The notes: a model not told the origin generated them from the sequence alone. DNA of 64,000 nucleotides from Flavisolibacter longurius (GCA_013327885.1 JABUMY010000016.1:62001-126000), one strand, 5' to 3'; positions 1 to 8,467 are shown, numbered from the stretch's first letter. Numbers and translations are program-made.

Positions 1-1226
1 AAGGCAAAGGAAAGATCGTTGATTACTTTGCTTCGCAATACGATATCATTGCCCGCTTCCAGGGCGGACCCAACGCCGGGCATACGCTGTATGTCGGCGA
101 CAAAAAGATCGTTTTGCACCAGATCCCTTCCGGTGTCTTTCACGAACAAACGGTGAACCTGATTGGCAATGGCGTGGTGCTGGATGCGGTAACCCTGCGC
201 AAAGAAGCCGACAAGGTGGCCCAGTTTGGTGTTGACCTCAAAAAAAATCTTTTCATTTCCGAGCGTACGCACCTGATCCTGCCAACGCACCGTGCTCTTG
301 ACAAGGCCGCGGAACTGGCGAAAGGCGAAGCCAAAATCGGTTCTACCTTAAAAGGTATCGGGCCTGCGTATATGGATAAAACCGGCCGTAACGGTTTGCG
401 TGTTGGCGACCTGCTGCACAAAAGCTTTACCCAGCAATACATCAAGCTCCGGTTAAAGCACCAGAAGCTGATTGATAACTACAATTTCAACGAAGATATT
501 TCGGCGTGGGAAGAAGAGTTTTTTGATGCCATTGAGTTTTTGAAATCGCTCAACATTGTCAACGGCGAGTATTTCATCAACAACCGTATTGCGCAGGGCA
601 AACGTGTGCTGGCCGAAGGCGCACAGGGCAGTATGCTGGACATTGATTTCGGTACATTCCCCTTTGTAACGTCTAGCAACACCATCTCTGCCGGTGTGTG
701 TAATGGATTGGGTGTAGCCCCGCAAAAGATCCGCGACGTCATCGGCGTTAGCAAAGCCTATTGCACCCGCGTAGGTGGTGGTCCTTTCCCCACAGAACTG
801 GAAGACGAGACCGGCGAAAAGCTGCGCAAAGTGGGCAACGAATTTGGCGCCACTACCGGTCGTCCGCGCCGCTGCGGCTGGATGGACCTGGTGGCCCTGC
901 ATTATGCCTGCATGCTGAACGGCTGTACGCAAATTGTGATGACCAAAGCCGATGTGCTGGATGCTTTTGAAGAGCTGCAGGTTTGTACCTCGTACAACAT
1001 CGATGGCAAGGAAACGGCCGAGATCCCGTTCCAGATGACGCACAACAAAATCGAGCCGGTTTACAAGTCCTTCAAAGGATGGAATATGGACACTACAGGC
1101 ATCAAAGAAGCGGCCGATCTGCCGGTTGAAATGAAAGACTACGTAGCCTTCCTGAACAAGGTGTTGGGCTGCGAAGTAAAGTACATTTCCAACGGTCCCG
1201 GTCGCGACCAGATCGTAAAAATTTAA
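1..1226 (+). CDS. purA: Adenylosuccinate synthetase, 5' end outside the window
   Basis: Catalyses IMP + aspartate + GTP to adenylosuccinate, the first committed step from IMP to AMP, in the cytosol. The reading frame is open from base 3, and the visible part starts in the GTP-binding loop (GKGKIVDYF) followed by QGGPNAGHTLY. It continues through SSNTISAGVCNGLG, RVGGGPFPTE and TTGRPRRCGW, all hallmarks of PurA. About 407 residues are visible against the usual 420-430, so only some 15-20 N-terminal residues are missing. The TTG at 114 is internal and is not the start. A promoter for the next gene begins about 20 bases after the stop. Confidence 0.97.
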   Translation, partial: GKGKIVDYFASQYDIIARFQGGPNAGHTLYVGDKKIVLHQIPSGVFHEQTVNLIGNGVVLDAVTLRKEADKVAQFGVDLKKNLFISERTHLILPTHRALDKAAELAKGEAKIGSTLKGIGPAYMDKTGRNGLRVGDLLHKSFTQQYIKLRLKHQKLIDNYNFNEDISAWEEEFFDAIEFLKSLNIVNGEYFINNRIAQGKRVLAEGAQGSMLDIDFGTFPFVTSSNTISAGVCNGLGVAPQKIRDVIGVSKAYCTRVGGGPFPTELEDETGEKLRKVGNEFGATTGRPRRCGWMDLVALHYACMLNGCTQIVMTKADVLDAFEELQVCTSYNIDGKETAEIPFQMTHNKIEPVYKSFKGWNMDTTGIKEAADLPVEMKDYVAFLNKVLGCEVKYISNGPGRDQIVKI

Positions 1227-1247
1227 AGCAAAAAAACTTTGTCAAAA

Positions 1248-1278
1248 TTTGGCGGTTTGGTAGTCTTGGATAAATTTT
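1248..1278 (+). promoter_or_regulatory. Bacteroidota-type promoter for the acidic protein gene
   Basis: TTTG at 1248-1251, a 19-base spacer, then TAAATTTT at 1271-1278 matches the known Bacteroidota sigma-ABfr consensus (TTTG, 19-21 bases, TAnnTTTG) at all but the last base. Transcription would start about 15-20 bases before the ATG at 1302. This suggests the acidic gene is transcribed independently of purA. Confidence 0.55.
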
Positions 1279-1301
1279 ACACCCGCTAATCAGCAATCGT
1301 T

Positions 1302-1691
1302 ATGGCAGAAATATTAGTTGAGGAAATCTCCTCCGGAACAAGCTTACTAGATACATTACTGGCCCAGGCAAAAGGTCGTTCTCCCAAGAAAAAAACGGAG
1401 GACGACGATGATGACCTGGATGAAGAGGTAGCACCAAAGAAAGGCGGCAAAAAAGCAGCGGACGATGACGATGACATCGATGATGATGATGATGACATTG
1501 CCGGCGAAGAAGAGGATGATGATAACTGGGATCCTGACTTTGAAGAGTTTGACGTGCCAAAGTCAAAAAAAGGCAAAGGCAAGGCCGACGATGAAGATGA
1601 AGACTTCAAGATCGAAGAAGAGGAAGACTTCAGCGACATGGACCCCTTTACCGGCGGTGGCGGCTTCGATGATGACGAAGAAGATTTTTAA
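1302..1691 (+). CDS. Highly acidic, probably disordered small protein of unknown function
   Basis: A 129-residue protein. The first 25 residues (MAEILVEEISSGTSLLDTLL) look like a short ordered or amphipathic segment. The rest is dominated by Asp/Glu runs with interspersed Lys-rich patches (RSPKKK, PKKGGKKA, PKSKKGKGK) and ends in a Gly-rich, acidic tail (FTGGGGFDDDEEDF). There is no signal peptide and no known domain. The coding DNA is rich in GAT/GAC/GAA repeats. It has its own promoter and is followed 6 bases later by the longest pabB reading frame. A soluble, strongly charged cytosolic protein is likely; an RNA-polymerase-delta-like or histone-chaperone-like role would be speculation. The ATG at 1302 is chosen because it follows the promoter at a sensible distance. 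Confidence 0.75.
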   Translation: MAEILVEEISSGTSLLDTLLAQAKGRSPKKKTEDDDDDLDEEVAPKKGGKKAADDDDDIDDDDDDIAGEEEDDDNWDPDFEEFDVPKSKKGKGKADDEDEDFKIEEEEDFSDMDPFTGGGGFDDDEEDF

Positions 1692-1697
1692 ACCGCA

Positions 1698-2975
1698 ATG
1701 CATACAGACCTGACGTGTTGCACGTATCCCATTGCTGATCTTCCGGGTCTGAAGAAAAAAGTGCTGAACTGGCTGCGGCCGTTCAGCACTTTTTGTTTTT
1801 TGGATAACCAGCAATACACTACCACAGCCCACGAAGCCGAGTGCCTTGTTGGTGCCGGCGTAAAGCGTTGGGTGCAGGGCGATGACATTCGCGATGCTGA
1901 TGGCTTTTTTGAGGAGAAAAGCTGGCAGTTCGGGCACCTTTCGTACAGCCTCAAAGCATCGCTGCATGGGCTGCCCAATACAAAAACTGACAAGGTTGGC
2001 TTTTCGCCTTATTGCCTTTTTTCGCCGCAGGTAGTGCTGCAGCTAAAAGAAGCTTCGCTTACCATTTATGCAGATGATCCCGGGCTTGTTTTCCGGCAAC
2101 TTTCCGAGCAGCCTGCCAGTACTGCAACGGTTGCCACGCCTTTCTTCCATATCAACCCTGTTTTAAGCAGGGAAGAATACATACAAAAGATCAAAGCCCT
2201 GCAGGCGCATATCCTGCGTGGCGATTGTTACGAGATCAATTTTTGCCAGGAATTTTTTGCCGAAGACGTTGCGCTGGATCCCTTCGCCGTGTTTCAAAAC
2301 CTGATGGCTGTTTCGCCCAATCCTTTTTCGGCCTTTTACCGGCAAGGGGACAGCTTCCTGCTTTGTGCCAGCCCCGAACGGTTTCTTGCCCGGCGGGGAA
2401 ATCGACTGCTCTCACAGCCCATTAAGGGCACCAGTAAGCGGGACCTGGCCAATTTGGGGGAAGATGCACGATTGAAAGATTCGCTTCGTCAAAGCGCCAA
2501 AGAACAAGCAGAGAATGTAATGGTGGTGGACCTGGTGCGAAATGACCTGACCAAAGTCTGCAAGCCAGCCACTGTAGTTGTGAACGAGTTGTTTGGTATT
2601 TATTCGTTCCCGCAGGTGCACCAAATGATCTCTACCATCAGCGGGGAGGCCAGGGATGGCATCACGCTTTCAGAAATTTTAGAAGCTACTTTTCCCATGG
2701 GTTCCATGACTGGTGCGCCTAAGCTGCGGGTGATGCAGCTTATTGATGAATACGAACCTTCTGCCCGGGGACTTTTTTCCGGTTCTGTCGGCTACAAAAC
2801 ACCGGATGGTGATTTTGATTTTAACGTGGTGATCCGGAGCATTCTTTACAACCAGCAAGACCGGTATCTTTCGTACCAGGTCGGTTCCGGTATTACCTTT
2901 TATTGCAACGCAGAACAGGAGTGGGACGAATGCATGCTGAAAGCGGAGGCCATCAAAAAAGTGCTTTCTTTCTAA
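1698..2975 (+). CDS. pabB: Aminodeoxychorismate synthase component I (chorismate-binding)
   Basis: With a glutamine amidotransferase partner it converts chorismate to 4-amino-4-deoxychorismate for folate synthesis. The chorismate-binding fold is clear: PIKGTSKRD with the PabB-type catalytic lysine, AENVMVVDLVRNDL, MTGAPKLRVMQLIDEYEP, RGLFSGSVGY and the C-terminal YQVGSGITF. No amidotransferase domain is fused and no pabA is adjacent. The start is uncertain: ATG 1698 gives 425 residues, but similarity to other Bacteroidota PabB as I remember them begins near VLNW, where an in-frame GTG lies at 1761. That GTG sits inside a strong hairpin (1755-1794). Confidence 0.9.
   Translation: MHTDLTCCTYPIADLPGLKKKVLNWLRPFSTFCFLDNQQYTTTAHEAECLVGAGVKRWVQGDDIRDADGFFEEKSWQFGHLSYSLKASLHGLPNTKTDKVGFSPYCLFSPQVVLQLKEASLTIYADDPGLVFRQLSEQPASTATVATPFFHINPVLSREEYIQKIKALQAHILRGDCYEINFCQEFFAEDVALDPFAVFQNLMAVSPNPFSAFYRQGDSFLLCASPERFLARRGNRLLSQPIKGTSKRDLANLGEDARLKDSLRQSAKEQAENVMVVDLVRNDLTKVCKPATVVVNELFGIYSFPQVHQMISTISGEARDGITLSEILEATFPMGSMTGAPKLRVMQLIDEYEPSARGLFSGSVGYKTPDGDFDFNVVIRSILYNQQDRYLSYQVGSGITFYCNAEQEWDECMLKAEAIKKVLSF
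1755..1800 (+). terminator. Terminator-like hairpin overlapping the 5' end of pabB
   Basis: AAAAAAGTGCTGAAC (1755-1769) pairs with GTTCAGCACTTTTT (1781-1794) across an 11-base loop and is followed by a T-rich stretch. It has the form of a rho-independent terminator for the acidic protein gene, yet it lies within the conserved-looking start of pabB and includes a possible GTG start at 1761. It could be a terminator, an attenuator or a translational control hairpin. Confidence 0.6.
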
Positions 2976-3074
2976 ACCTGTAAAAGCGCAACTACTGCGT
3001 TGCTTCTACCCTTATCAACCACTCAACCAATCAACATTGCTTTATACCCTCAGTTTCTTGTAGGCTCAGCGCAT

Positions 3075-3108
3075 AAAAAAAGTGCTGACTGAAAACAGCC
3101 AGCACTTC
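3075..3108 (-). terminator. Terminator of the lytic transglycosylase gene
   Basis: On the minus strand AGTGCTGGCTG pairs with CAGTCAGCACT (3081-3106, one mismatch, loop of four) followed by seven Ts. It lies just after the stop of the leftward gene at 3129. Confidence 0.8.
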
Positions 3109-3128
3109 CTGCTTAGGTGGAAATCTAT

Positions 3129-4151
3129 TTATCCTTTTAAGGTTCCCAACAGCATGCCAACGGATTGCTGCAGGATCTGGACTCTTGCATCTTTGAACTG
3201 AACCATTTTGTCATTGGGCAGGCGCAGGTCGTAATTTCCCTTTGCCGACAATTGCTTGTCAAAATTCGGGTTCAGCTTGTTAAACTCCGACAGGTTCATC
3301 TTCAGCACCTGTGCAATGGCTTTGGAATAATACTTACCCGAAACATTCTGCATGGCTAAGGAACCATCTGCCGTAGAGGGTACATTGGCATAGCTGGCCA
3401 GCAATTGCGCTGTTTCGTCCTTGGTCAGCGTGGTCAGTCCGCCTTCGCCTTCCATAATGTAATGGGTGGCAATGAACTTCTTTACATGCTTGCGGCTTTC
3501 AGCCGGCAGGTGATACTGCAGGTCCCAAAAATTACGGCTGCCGCTGCGCTTGATAGCGGTGTTAACCTTACCCGGGCCACCGTTGTAAGCGGCAATCACC
3601 AGCAGCCAATCCTCGTACAGGTCGTACAGGTAGGCCAGGTAGCGGGCAGCTGCGTAGGTGCTCTTAAAATAATCCCTGCGTTCATCGATCTTACCATTTA
3701 CCCGAAGGCCAAGGTCACGGGCGGTTTCGGGCATCAGTTGCCAGGGACCGCCGGCGCCTTTTACAGACGTGGCCGTGGTTTTCAGTTCCGATTCGATAAC
3801 AGCAAGATATTTGAGCTCCGTCGGCAGGGCTCTTTTTTCAAGTGCGGTTTCAATGATGTTGAAATAGCGCTTGCCCGTAATTTTCAGCCTTTCAAGGTTC
3901 TCACCTTCTTTGTCCATGTAGTCTTCAATAAAGGCAACGGCTTTGGGATTTAATCTGCCTAATTGAAAATCGCTTCCGGAGGGCTCGTCAAAGAGATCTT
4001 TAAATCCTTCTTTGGGGTTGCCTTTCAAAAGCTTGTTGATGTCCGTGGTGTCAGTTTGTGTGGTTGCTTTGCCCGTAGGTGTGGCGGCTGCATAATCCTT
4101 AATTAAAAATGAAACAAGGATGGTAGCCAACAATAAAAGTTTGTTCATCAC
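3129..4151 (-). CDS. Secreted lytic transglycosylase (SLT fold, MltD-like)
   Basis: Cleaves the MurNAc-GlcNAc bond of peptidoglycan to 1,6-anhydro products in the periplasm. Residues 1-23 form a signal peptide. The SLT domain spans about 105-235: AVIESELK with catalytic Glu120, GGPWQLMPETARDLGL, and AAYNGGPGKVN near residue 188. The C-terminal 90 residues resemble a degenerate LysM-like region (KYYSKAIAQVLKM, FNKLNPNF). It is 53 bases downstream of gatA on the same strand, probably at the end of the rplS/tatA/gatA block, and has its own terminator. Total 340 residues. Confidence 0.9.
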   Translation of the reverse strand: MMNKLLLLATILVSFLIKDYAAATPTGKATTQTDTTDINKLLKGNPKEGFKDLFDEPSGSDFQLGRLNPKAVAFIEDYMDKEGENLERLKITGKRYFNIIETALEKRALPTELKYLAVIESELKTTATSVKGAGGPWQLMPETARDLGLRVNGKIDERRDYFKSTYAAARYLAYLYDLYEDWLLVIAAYNGGPGKVNTAIKRSGSRNFWDLQYHLPAESRKHVKKFIATHYIMEGEGGLTTLTKDETAQLLASYANVPSTADGSLAMQNVSGKYYSKAIAQVLKMNLSEFNKLNPNFDKQLSAKGNYDLRLPNDKMVQFKDARVQILQQSVGMLLGTLKG

Positions 4152-4204
4152 AAAAATTGTGTTTTAGAAGGGTGAACCAAATCGCACTGAAATCTTACTC
4201 GCCT

Positions 4205-5620
4205 TTATTGTTGCATCATCAGTTGATGCGAAAAGCGTTGCAAACATACCTCATTTCGTGGAGACGAGAGGACTTGCAATCCAAAAGGAAGGTTAGAGGA
4301 GTGTTTAAAAACTGGTAAAGAAGAAGCGGGCACACCCGTTAAATTGGCAAAAACGGTGAAAATATCGCCCATATACATGGCTAGGGGATCCATGTTTTTG
4401 TCGCCGATCTTGTACGCGACAGACGGCGCATTAGGCGCCAGGATAAAATCGAAGTCGTTGAAAATCAGGTCGGTTTGTTGCTTTAGCAACTGCCGAACCT
4501 GCTGGGCCTTTTGGTAGTAGGCATCGTAATAACCGGCACTTAGTACGAAGGTTCCGAGCATAATGCGGCGCTTGACCTCGCTTCCAAAGCCGTTTTTACG
4601 ATTTTGTTGATAAAATTTGGCAAGATCCTCACCTTTTGCGTGCCAATTTTTACCGTAACGGATGCCATCGTACCGCGAAAGGTTAGAAGATGCCTCTGCC
4701 GTTGTCAGAATATAGTAGGTAGGAACGATAAATTCCGTCAGGGAAAACGGCACCGGTTCTACCGTGTGACCTTCATCCTTTAACTGTTGAATTTTTGCTT
4801 GCAGGGCAGCAGCAATCTCGGGGTCGAGGGAAGGATGCTCTATCCATTCAGGAAAATAGGCAATGCGGTAAGATGCTTTTTCATCGTTCAGAATAACGGC
4901 TTCCTGTTTCTGCCCGATGGCGGTGCTGTCATAATCATCCGGCCCAGAAATAATATCCAGGATGAGGCTTGCATCAGCAACGGAAGATGCCATAACGCCA
5001 ATCACATCAAAGGAAGAAGCATAGGCGATCAGTCCGTGACGCGACACTCGGCCATAGGCTGGTTTGTAGCCTACAATGCCACAGAAATCTGCCGGCAGAC
5101 GAACCGATCCGCCTGTATCGCTGCCAAGGGCTGCCATACAAAGACCACCGCTAACGGCTGCCGCACTGCCACCCGACGAACCACCGGGTACATGCGCCAT
5201 ATTCAGCGGGTTGAGGGTTGGTCCGTAAAAAGAGTTTTCGTTGGTAGAACCCATGCCAAACTCGTCGCAGTTTTGCCGGCCGATAATGATGGCACCTTCG
5301 GCCAGCAGCCTTTCAACAGCCGTGGCGGAGTAAACCGATGTAAAATTTTGGAGAATGCCGGAGGCGGCGGAAAGCTGGTGGCCCTGGTAACAGATGTTGT
5401 CCTTGATACCGATAACAACGCCATGGAGCCGGCCTTTTTTTTCGGAGCGGTCTAGTTCTACAGCACGTTGCAGGGCTTCGTCGGCAAAAACCTCAACAAA
5501 GGCATTGAGGGAAGCCTGTGCTTCGATACGGGAAAGAAAATGTCGTACCGCCTGCTCGCAAGTGGTACGACCGTTATGTAAATCTGACTGATATTGTTCG
5601 ATGGAAGTAAACTGGAACAA
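4205..5620 (-). CDS. gatA: Asp-tRNA(Asn)/Glu-tRNA(Gln) amidotransferase subunit A
   Basis: Amidase subunit of GatCAB. It releases ammonia from glutamine to convert mischarged Glu-tRNA(Gln) or Asp-tRNA(Asn). The amidase-signature triad is visible: Lys73 in VVIGIKDNI, the cis-Ser around 148 in PGGSSGGSAAAVSGG, and Ser172 in SDTGGSVRLPADFCG. Length 471 is normal for GatA. It starts 30 bases after tatA and precedes the lytic transglycosylase. gatB and gatC are not in the window. A generic amidase is less likely given the GatA-specific NCDEFGMGSTNENS motif. Confidence 0.95.
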   Translation of the reverse strand: MFQFTSIEQYQSDLHNGRTTCEQAVRHFLSRIEAQASLNAFVEVFADEALQRAVELDRSEKKGRLHGVVIGIKDNICYQGHQLSAASGILQNFTSVYSATAVERLLAEGAIIIGRQNCDEFGMGSTNENSFYGPTLNPLNMAHVPGGSSGGSAAAVSGGLCMAALGSDTGGSVRLPADFCGIVGYKPAYGRVSRHGLIAYASSFDVIGVMASSVADASLILDIISGPDDYDSTAIGQKQEAVILNDEKASYRIAYFPEWIEHPSLDPEIAAALQAKIQQLKDEGHTVEPVPFSLTEFIVPTYYILTTAEASSNLSRYDGIRYGKNWHAKGEDLAKFYQQNRKNGFGSEVKRRIMLGTFVLSAGYYDAYYQKAQQVRQLLKQQTDLIFNDFDFILAPNAPSVAYKIGDKNMDPLAMYMGDIFTVFANLTGVPASSLPVFKHSSNLPFGLQVLSSPRNEVCLQRFSHQLMMQQ

Positions 5621-5650
5621 ATCCCTGGTATCGGAAGGTGGGTGGAAGGG

Positions 5651-5860
5651 TTACGCCTGTGTAGAAGTAGAAGTGGTGTTGGCACGCTCTTTTTCGCTCA
5701 CGCCATCTTCAATTTCTTTTTTCACGGTGTTCTTGGCATCGTTGAACTCACGAACGCCACGGCCCAGGCCACGCATCAGCTCAGGAATTTTTTTACCACC
5801 AAACAGCAAAAGGATGATGATTGCTATTATCAGAATCTCATTGAAACCTAGAGGACCCAT
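5651..5860 (-). CDS. tatA: Twin-arginine translocase subunit TatA/E
   Basis: Pore-forming component of the Tat system for export of folded proteins. 69 residues: one N-terminal membrane helix ([15 protein letters not shown]), the FGGKKIPEL hinge and an amphipathic helix ([16 protein letters not shown]), then a charged cytoplasmic tail. This is the classic TatA layout; the phenylalanine-glycine hinge is intact. It lies between rplS and gatA on the same strand; no tatC is nearby. Confidence 0.95.
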   Translation of the reverse strand: MGPLGFNEILIIAIIILLLFGGKKIPELMRGLGRGVREFNDAKNTVKKEIEDGVSEKERANTTSTSTQA

Positions 5861-5939
5861 AATCTGGATTTAAAGTATGAATAATTGGAGAACAAAGGTA
5901 TTTGAAAAAAAGGTTTGACGAAACGAAATTATTCGCCAT

Positions 5940-5969
5940 AAAAAAAGCGTCCTGTTTTGCAGGACGCTT
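5940..5969 (-). terminator. rplS terminator
   Basis: Minus-strand AAGCGTCCTG pairs with CAGGACGCTT around a five-base loop, followed by a run of T (AAAAAA at 5941-5946 on the plus strand). It separates rplS from tatA. Confidence 0.85.
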
Positions 5970-5988
5970 CTATATACGTTAAAAAAGC

Positions 5989-6360
5989 TTAGGCAGTTTT
6001 TGGGGCTACCGCTCTTTTCTTTTCCTGGATACGGGCAGATTTACCACTGCGCTCACGCTGGTAGTACAGCTTGGCACGGCGTACACGGCCGGATTTGTTC
6101 AACACTACGCTTTCGATGTTGGGAGAAAAGAAAGGGAATAACCTTTCTACACCAATACCGTCAGAGATCTTGCGAACGGTGAAAGTAGCTGTTGCGCCTT
6201 CACCTTGCAGTTTGATCACATCGCCACGGAAAGACTGGATACGCTCCTTGCTTCCTTCGATGATTCTATAGTTTACAGTGATATTGTCACCAGCTTTAAA
6301 CTTGGGTAAGCTTTTTTTATTGGTTAACTGTTCGTGTACAAATGCAACAGCGGGATTCAT
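5989..6360 (-). CDS. rplS: 50S ribosomal protein L19
   Basis: Ribosomal protein at the 30S-50S interface. The sequence shows FKAGDNITVNYRIIEG, RIQSFRGDVI, TFTVRKISDGIGVERLFPFFSP and SGRVRRAKLYYQRER, all diagnostic of bL19. 123 residues, with a C-terminal basic tail longer than the E. coli protein. It appears monocistronic, with a strong terminator behind it; the usual rpsP-rimM-trmD neighbours are absent here. Confidence 0.97.
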   Translation of the reverse strand: MNPAVAFVHEQLTNKKSLPKFKAGDNITVNYRIIEGSKERIQSFRGDVIKLQGEGATATFTVRKISDGIGVERLFPFFSPNIESVVLNKSGRVRRAKLYYQRERSGKSARIQEKKRAVAPKTA

Positions 6361-6420
6361 GACTCAAATTTTAGGACGGCAAAGGTAGGAGGGTAGGGCG
6401 AATGTTCCAAAGATTTTTTG

Positions 6421-6450
6421 GCTGCTGGCCAATGGCTGCTGGCTGATAGC
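6421..6450 (+). repeat. Left inverted flank of the four-helix-bundle gene
   Basis: GCTGCTGGC-type low-complexity repeat (GCTGCTGGCCAATGGCTGCT continuing to GGCTGATAGC). It matches the reverse complement of 6871-6902 at about 24 of 30 positions, so the two copies form an inverted pair around the small gene at 6489-6841. Confidence 0.7.
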
Positions 6451-6488
6451 CTGATTTCGGCCAATTGTTGTTTATCTTTTAACAAAAA

Positions 6489-6841
6489 ATGAAAGACTTC
6501 AAGAAGCTGCATGTTTGGCAAAAGGGTTTGATATCGCCGTTCACTGCTACCAGTTTGCTTCAACCTTGCCTAAGCACGAACAATTTGGCCTGATTTCCCA
6601 AATACCAAGGGCCGGGGTTTCCATTCCATCCAACATCGCGGAAGGCAGCAGCCGACACAGTGATAAAGATAACAGTCGTTTTGTTGAAATGTCGTTAGGC
6701 TCAAGCTTTGAGTTGGAGACACAACTTCTGATTGCAAAAGCGGTAAACTTTGGCAATATTGAAATGTGTGAGTCTTTGTTAAACCAACTTTCCAGCGAGC
6801 AACGCATGTTAACCATGTATTTAAAAAGCCTGGGTGTTTGA
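6489..6841 (+). CDS. Four-helix-bundle protein (S23 / 23S rRNA intervening-sequence family, Avd-like), frameshifted near the N-terminus
   Basis: The family-typical N-terminus MKDFKKLHVWQKG is encoded from ATG 6489, but the remainder (FDIAVHCYQFAS, PKHEQFGLISQIPRAGVSIP, SNIAEGSSR, ELETQLLIAKAV) is in the -1 frame and stays open to 6841. The switch coincides with A-AAG-GGT at 6521-6527, a possible slippery heptamer. An in-frame TTG at 6515 would give a 108-residue product lacking only about nine residues. The family is all-helical and oligomeric and includes the Avd accessory protein of diversity-generating retroelements; the function of stand-alone members is unknown. The gene is enclosed by inverted GCTGCTGGC repeats, and its last five codons form one arm of a hairpin. 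Confidence 0.75.
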
Positions 6842-6862
6842 AAATGCTCAAACACCCAGGCT
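6827..6862 (-). terminator. Hairpin overlapping the end of the four-helix-bundle gene; terminator for rny
   Basis: A perfect 15 bp stem (6827-6841 with 6848-6862) with a six-base loop. On the minus strand it is followed by TTTTT, fitting a terminator for the leftward rny gene. The left arm is exactly the last four sense codons and stop of the rightward small gene. Confidence 0.75.
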
Positions 6863-6870
6863 CTTCTAAA

Positions 6871-6902
6871 AGCTAGTAGCCAGCAGCTAATAGCTAGCAG
6901 CT
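6871..6902 (-). repeat. Right inverted flank of the four-helix-bundle gene
   Basis: AGCTAGTAGCCAGCAGCTAA followed by TAGCTAGCAGCT; the reverse complement of the 6421-6450 repeat with a few mismatches. Its outer end runs into the rny stop codon (TTA at 6902-6904 on the plus strand). Confidence 0.7.
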
Positions 6903-8467
6903 TATCTTGCTACATTCACTGCCCGCTTCTCCCGGATCACCGTTACCTTAATTTGTCCCGGATAGGTCATTTCGGTTTGGATCTTCTGGGCAATATCAAA
7001 CGACAGGCGTTCGCTTTCGTTGTCGGTTACTTTGTCCGCTTCCACAATCACCCGCAGCTCACGGCCGGCCTGGATGGCGTAGGCTTTTTCCACACCGTTA
7101 TACGCCTGTGCCAGGTTCTCAAGGTCTTTGATCCGCTGAAGGTATTGCTGCATGATCTCGCGGCGGGCACCCGGACGGGCACCGCTGATCGAGTCACAGG
7201 CCTGTACGATGGGAGATATCACGTATTGCATCTCCATTTCATCGTGGTGAGCGCCAATAGCGTTGACCACCGCAGGGTTTTCGCCATATTTTTCGGCCAG
7301 CTTGGCACCTAGCAAGGCGTGGCTCAGTTCAGTTTCTTCGTCGGGCACTTTACCAATATCATGCAACAGGCCGGCACGCTTGGCCAGTTTGGGGTTCAGT
7401 CCCAGTTCGGCCGCCATGATACCACACAGGTTGGCAACCTCGCGGCTGTGCATCAGCAGGTTTTGCCCGTAGGAGGAGCGGAAGCGCATCTTACCCACTA
7501 GGCGAACCAGTTCTTTGTGCAGGCCATGAATACCCAGTTCGATCACCGTTCTTTCACCAATCTCCATAATCTGCTCTTCCAACTGGCGCTTGGTCTTTTC
7601 TACCACTTCCTCAATGCGGGCAGGGTGAATACGGCCGTCGGTCACCAGGCGCTGTAAGCTCAGGCGGGCAATCTCGCGGCGCAAGGGGTCAAAACAAGAA
7701 AGAATGATGGCTTCCGGGGTATCGTCCACAATCAGGTCCACACCGGTAGCCGCTTCTATGGCGCGGATGTTCCGGCCTTCGCGGCCAATGATCTGGCCTT
7801 TGATCTCGTCGCTTTCGAGGTTGAATACTGTAATGGCGTTCTCAATGGCTTGCTCGGCGGCGGTACGCTGGATGGACTGGATAATGATTTTGCGGGCTTC
7901 CTTGTTGGCCTTTTGCTTGGCCTCGTCAATGATCTCCTGCTGCAGCCCAATGGCTTTGGAGTGGGCTTCCTGTTTCAGGCTTTCCACCAGTTGGGCCTTG
8001 GCTTCTTCGGCTGTGAGGTTGGCCAGTTTTTCCAGGCGGCGGGTATGCTCTTCCTGGTGCTTTTCCAATTCGGCCTGCTTTACGCCGACCACTTCTAACT
8101 GGCGGCCCAGGTTTTCTTTGATGGCATTGTTTTCTTTTACCTGGCGCTCCAGTTGCTCTGTTTTTTGGTTGATGGCTTGCTCTTTCTGACGAAGGCGGTT
8201 CTCGCTTTCACCCAGCTTGCGGTTGCGTTCCAGCACTTCGCGATCGTGTTCGGCCTTCAATTGCACAAAACGTTCTTTGGCCGCCAGCTCTTTTTCTTTC
8301 CGCACCGTTTCAGCTCTTAATTCTGCTTCTTTGATCAGGTTTTGCGCATGCAGATCAGCTTCTTCTACCTTTCTTTTTGTGTCCTTTGCAAAAATAAATT
8401 TGCCCGCTACAATGCCCACCAACAGGGCCACAACGGCAATGATGAGACTAACTATGCTGAGTTCCAT
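6902..8467 (-). CDS. rny: Ribonuclease Y
   Basis: Membrane-anchored endoribonuclease that initiates mRNA decay. An N-terminal membrane helix ([16 protein letters not shown], residues 5-21) is followed by a long charged coiled coil to about 190, a KH domain ([20 protein letters not shown], near 225) and an HD domain with the metal ligands HDIGK and later GAHHDEME. 521 residues is standard. It is the last gene of the leftward pheT-zapA-rny neighbourhood common in bacteria, here interrupted by a glycosylase gene on the other strand. Confidence 0.97.
   Translation of the reverse strand: MELSIVSLIIAVVALLVGIVAGKFIFAKDTKRKVEEADLHAQNLIKEAELRAETVRKEKELAAKERFVQLKAEHDREVLERNRKLGESENRLRQKEQAINQKTEQLERQVKENNAIKENLGRQLEVVGVKQAELEKHQEEHTRRLEKLANLTAEEAKAQLVESLKQEAHSKAIGLQQEIIDEAKQKANKEARKIIIQSIQRTAAEQAIENAITVFNLESDEIKGQIIGREGRNIRAIEAATGVDLIVDDTPEAIILSCFDPLRREIARLSLQRLVTDGRIHPARIEEVVEKTKRQLEEQIMEIGERTVIELGIHGLHKELVRLVGKMRFRSSYGQNLLMHSREVANLCGIMAAELGLNPKLAKRAGLLHDIGKVPDEETELSHALLGAKLAEKYGENPAVVNAIGAHHDEMEMQYVISPIVQACDSISGARPGARREIMQQYLQRIKDLENLAQAYNGVEKAYAIQAGRELRVIVEADKVTDNESERLSFDIAQKIQTEMTYPGQIKVTVIREKRAVNVAR

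Noticed and set aside
1286-1639. Ser-rich reading frame on the minus strand
   Set aside because: It is the antisense of the Asp/Glu codons of the acidic protein (GAT/GAC read as ATC/GTC-type Ser codons); no independent features.
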